Source: Rhizobacter sp.
GTDB taxonomy: Bacteria; Pseudomonadota; Gammaproteobacteria; Burkholderiales; Burkholderiaceae_C
Direction: 5' to 3'
Assembly: GCA_014380155.1 (NCBI GenBank)
Contig: JACMKJ010000138.1
Coordinates: 1 to 7,327 of the forward strand
Length of the DNA: 7,327 bases
Shown: positions 6,000 through 7,327 of the stretch, one piece after another
Numbering within the stretch: the stretch's first letter is position 1
How the letters are laid out: every line of letters begins with the position of its first letter
Translations under genes and position numbers: made by a program
Notes under the pieces: generated by a model
What the model saw: the letters and a program-made list of their open reading frames with translations, nothing else
The model's database searches: none
What the model was told of the DNA's origin: nothing

Positions 6000-6160
6000 A
6001 GAGCCTGTGAATGAATTCGGCGCGCCCGAGCGGGTGCCCCAAGCGGTGTCGATCTAGGCGCAAAGCGCACCCGTAGCTCGGGCTACGGGGAGCATTTGCA
6101 ACGACGAGCGGCGCCGCTTGGAGCGCACGAGCGGGTGTGTCGGATTTATTCACAGGCTCT
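6000..6160. repeat. MITE-like palindromic element between purK and sua5
   Basis: A 161-bp non-coding block with terminal inverted repeats. AGAGCCTGTGAAT (6000-6012) is a perfect 13-bp inverted match to 6148-6160. The arms extend with mismatches to 6046 and 6114, and end in a perfect 8-bp pair, CCAAGCGG (6039-6046) with CCGCTTGG (6114-6121). The centre holds two perfect hairpins: GCGC-AAA-GCGC (6058-6068) and CCCGTAGC-TCGG-GCTACGGG (6070-6089). GCGCCCGAGCGGGTG (6022-6036) recurs as a direct repeat with one mismatch at 6123-6137. No transposase or plausible ORF is inside, and no clear target-site duplication flanks it. The form matches a miniature inverted-repeat element. I recall similar repeats with a 'TTCACAGGCTC' end and a 'GTAGC...GCTAC' core in Burkholderiales genomes, but cannot verify this here. 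It fills all but 6 of the 167 bases between the two genes. Confidence 0.82.
6070..6089. other. Perfect 8-bp hairpin with TCGG loop in the element core
   Basis: CCCGTAGC, loop TCGG, GCTACGGG. It is symmetric on both strands and sits in the middle of the MITE-like element. In the purK-sua5 transcript it may act as an RNA structure, pause or processing site. No T-tract follows in the operon direction, so it is not a standard intrinsic terminator. Confidence 0.6.
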
Positions 6161-6164
6161 CGGA

Positions 6165-7327
6165 TCACCACGCCGCGAGGCCCAGCAGCTCGGCAGCCTG
6201 CAGGGCAGCCGCACGCGCCTGCTGCGGCGTGGCCGCAGTGAAGGTCAGGTGACCCATCTTTCGGCCCTTGCGGGCACTGGACTTGCCATACAGGTGCAGG
6301 TGGGCGCCTGGCAGGGCCAGCACTCTGTCCCACGGTGGCGTGGTTTCTGCGTCACCACTGGCAAACCAAAGGTCGCCCAGCAGGTTGAGCATCACCGCAC
6401 TCGAATGCAGGCGTGGCGCCACCAACGGCGTGCCGGTAAGCGTGCGCACCTGCAGGTCGAATTGCGACTGGTCACACGCATCGATGGTGTAGTGGCCCGA
6501 GTTGTGCGGGCGTGGCGCCATCTCGTTGGCGACCAGGCTGCCGTCTTTCAACACGAAAAACTCGACGCACAACACGCCCACGTAGTGCAGCGTGGCAGCG
6601 ATCTTTTCAGCCGCGGCGATGGCCTGCTGCTGAACGGCGGGGGTCACGTCGGGGGCCGGCACCAGCGTCACCGCGAGGATGCCGTCACGGTGCAGGTTTT
6701 GTTGCAGCGGAAAGTGCACCAGCTCACCCGAGGCGCCGCGCGCCACGATCACGCTCACTTCGTAGGCCAGCGGCAGCATCTTTTCCAGCACGCAGGGAAC
6801 CTGCTTCAGCTCGGCCCAGGCGGCGTCGAGCTGGGCGCGGTCGGCGACACGGATCTGGCCCTTGCCGTCATAGCCCAGGCGTGCGGTCTTCAGCACGCCG
6901 GGCAGCAGGTCAGCCCCCACCGCGGCCAGCTGCGAACGGGTTTCGATCAGCGCGTGCGGCGCACAAGGCACACCACAGGCCACGAAGTGCGACTTCTCCA
7001 GCGCACGGTCCTGGCAGGTGGCGACCGCATCGCCCGAGGGCGCCACCGGCCGTTGTTCGCCCAGGCGGCGCAGCGCAGCCGCCGGCACGTTCTCGAACTC
7101 GGTGGTGATGGCCGCGGCCACTTGCGACAGCTGGGCCAGGCCGGCGTCGCTCAGGTAGTCGGCCAGCACATGGTGGTGCGATACCAAACCGGCCGGGCTG
7201 CTCGTGTCGGGGTCGAGCACCGCGGTGGCGTAGCCCATCTGCTGCGCGGCGTGCACGAACATGCGGCCCAACTGGCCGCCGCCCATCTCGCCGAGGGTGG
7301 CGCCGGGAGCAATGAAACCCTTGGTCA
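6165..7327 (-). CDS. purK: 5-(carboxyamino)imidazole ribonucleotide synthase PurK (start codon cut by window edge)
   Basis: The ATP-dependent enzyme that carboxylates aminoimidazole ribonucleotide to N5-CAIR in de novo purine synthesis, feeding PurE. It is an ATP-grasp protein. Assuming a start codon whose first base is at 7328, just outside the window, the protein is 387 residues and begins (M)TKGFIAPGATLGEMGGGQLGRM; the window ends with the TG of that codon. An internal ATG at 7286 would remove the conserved PGATLG strand and is unlikely. Motifs: GGGQLGRM at 16-23, TTEFENVP at 75-82, KTARLGYDGKGQ at 147-158 (ATP-binding loop), the PurK signature NEMAPRPHNSGH at 268-279, and GRKMGH at 355-360. 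It is the first visible gene of the minus-strand group; purE would be expected upstream, beyond the window. Its TGA lies 4 bp before the MITE-like element, so the coding sequence is intact at that end. Confidence 0.96.
   Translation of the reverse strand, partial: TKGFIAPGATLGEMGGGQLGRMFVHAAQQMGYATAVLDPDTSSPAGLVSHHHVLADYLSDAGLAQLSQVAAAITTEFENVPAAALRRLGEQRPVAPSGDAVATCQDRALEKSHFVACGVPCAPHALIETRSQLAAVGADLLPGVLKTARLGYDGKGQIRVADRAQLDAAWAELKQVPCVLEKMLPLAYEVSVIVARGASGELVHFPLQQNLHRDGILAVTLVPAPDVTPAVQQQAIAAAEKIAATLHYVGVLCVEFFVLKDGSLVANEMAPRPHNSGHYTIDACDQSQFDLQVRTLTGTPLVAPRLHSSAVMLNLLGDLWFASGDAETTPPWDRVLALPGAHLHLYGKSSARKGRKMGHLTFTAATPQQARAAALQAAELLGLAAW

Noticed and set aside
4051..6057. A 668-codon open frame on the plus strand across the SGNH-like gene and sua5
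   Set aside because: It spans two well-supported minus-strand genes and their spacer, has shadow-type composition, and shows no domain.
5990..6170. Target-site duplication flanking the MITE-like element
   Set aside because: The bases just outside the ends (…ACTC and CGGA…) do not match. The true ends may differ by one or two bases, so no duplication can be claimed.
5998..6333. A 111-codon minus-strand frame crossing the purK end and the MITE-like element
   Set aside because: It is purK read out of frame plus repeat sequence. It ends at the TGA next to the sua5 GTG, but there is no sign that it is translated.

Overview
This is an ordinary, gene-dense chromosomal segment from a high-GC betaproteobacterium, most likely order Burkholderiales. 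The evidence is the strong G/C bias at third codon positions, the purK-sua5 and tsaB-rimI-UDG gene orders as I remember them from that order, and a non-coding mobile-type repeat of a kind I associate with it. Genus cannot be fixed from the window. I see no rRNA, tRNA, CRISPR array, transposase or phage gene.

Layout. (1) Positions 1-147, minus strand: the first 49 codons of a probable PAS-domain sensor protein, cut by the window edge. (2) Positions 223-2199, minus strand: a tight operon read tsaB -> rimI -> family-4 uracil-DNA glycosylase, with overlaps of 4 and 14 bases. (3) Positions 2200-2253: a 54-bp divergent spacer. (4) Positions 2254-3995, plus strand: dacB (PBP4, peptidase S13), overlapping by ATGA a 94-residue SemiSWEET-type sugar transporter. 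(5) Positions 4000-7327, minus strand: purK -> sua5 -> a lipoprotein with an SGNH/GDSL-like fold, converging on the SemiSWEET gene with only 4 bp between the stop codons. (6) Positions 6000-6160: a 161-bp palindromic MITE-like element wedged exactly between purK and sua5.

How the genes work together. TsaB and Sua5/TsaC act in the same pathway, tRNA t6A37 synthesis: Sua5 makes threonylcarbamoyl-AMP and TsaB supports the TsaD transferase. They lie here in two separate minus-strand operons. RimI acetylates ribosomal protein S18, so tsaB-rimI is a translation-related pair followed by a DNA repair gene. PurK belongs to purine synthesis. DacB trims peptidoglycan in the periplasm. The SemiSWEET gene has no visible ribosome binding site and probably depends on coupling to dacB.

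Most worth a second look: the MITE-like element, whose end appears to supply the sua5 ribosome binding site; the SGNH-like lipoprotein, which has Glu in place of the nucleophile Ser and Arg in place of the catalytic His; and the SemiSWEET protein, which has Leu-Gln where the PQ-loop family has Pro-Gln. I did not find a convincing new multi-gene defence or mobile system here.
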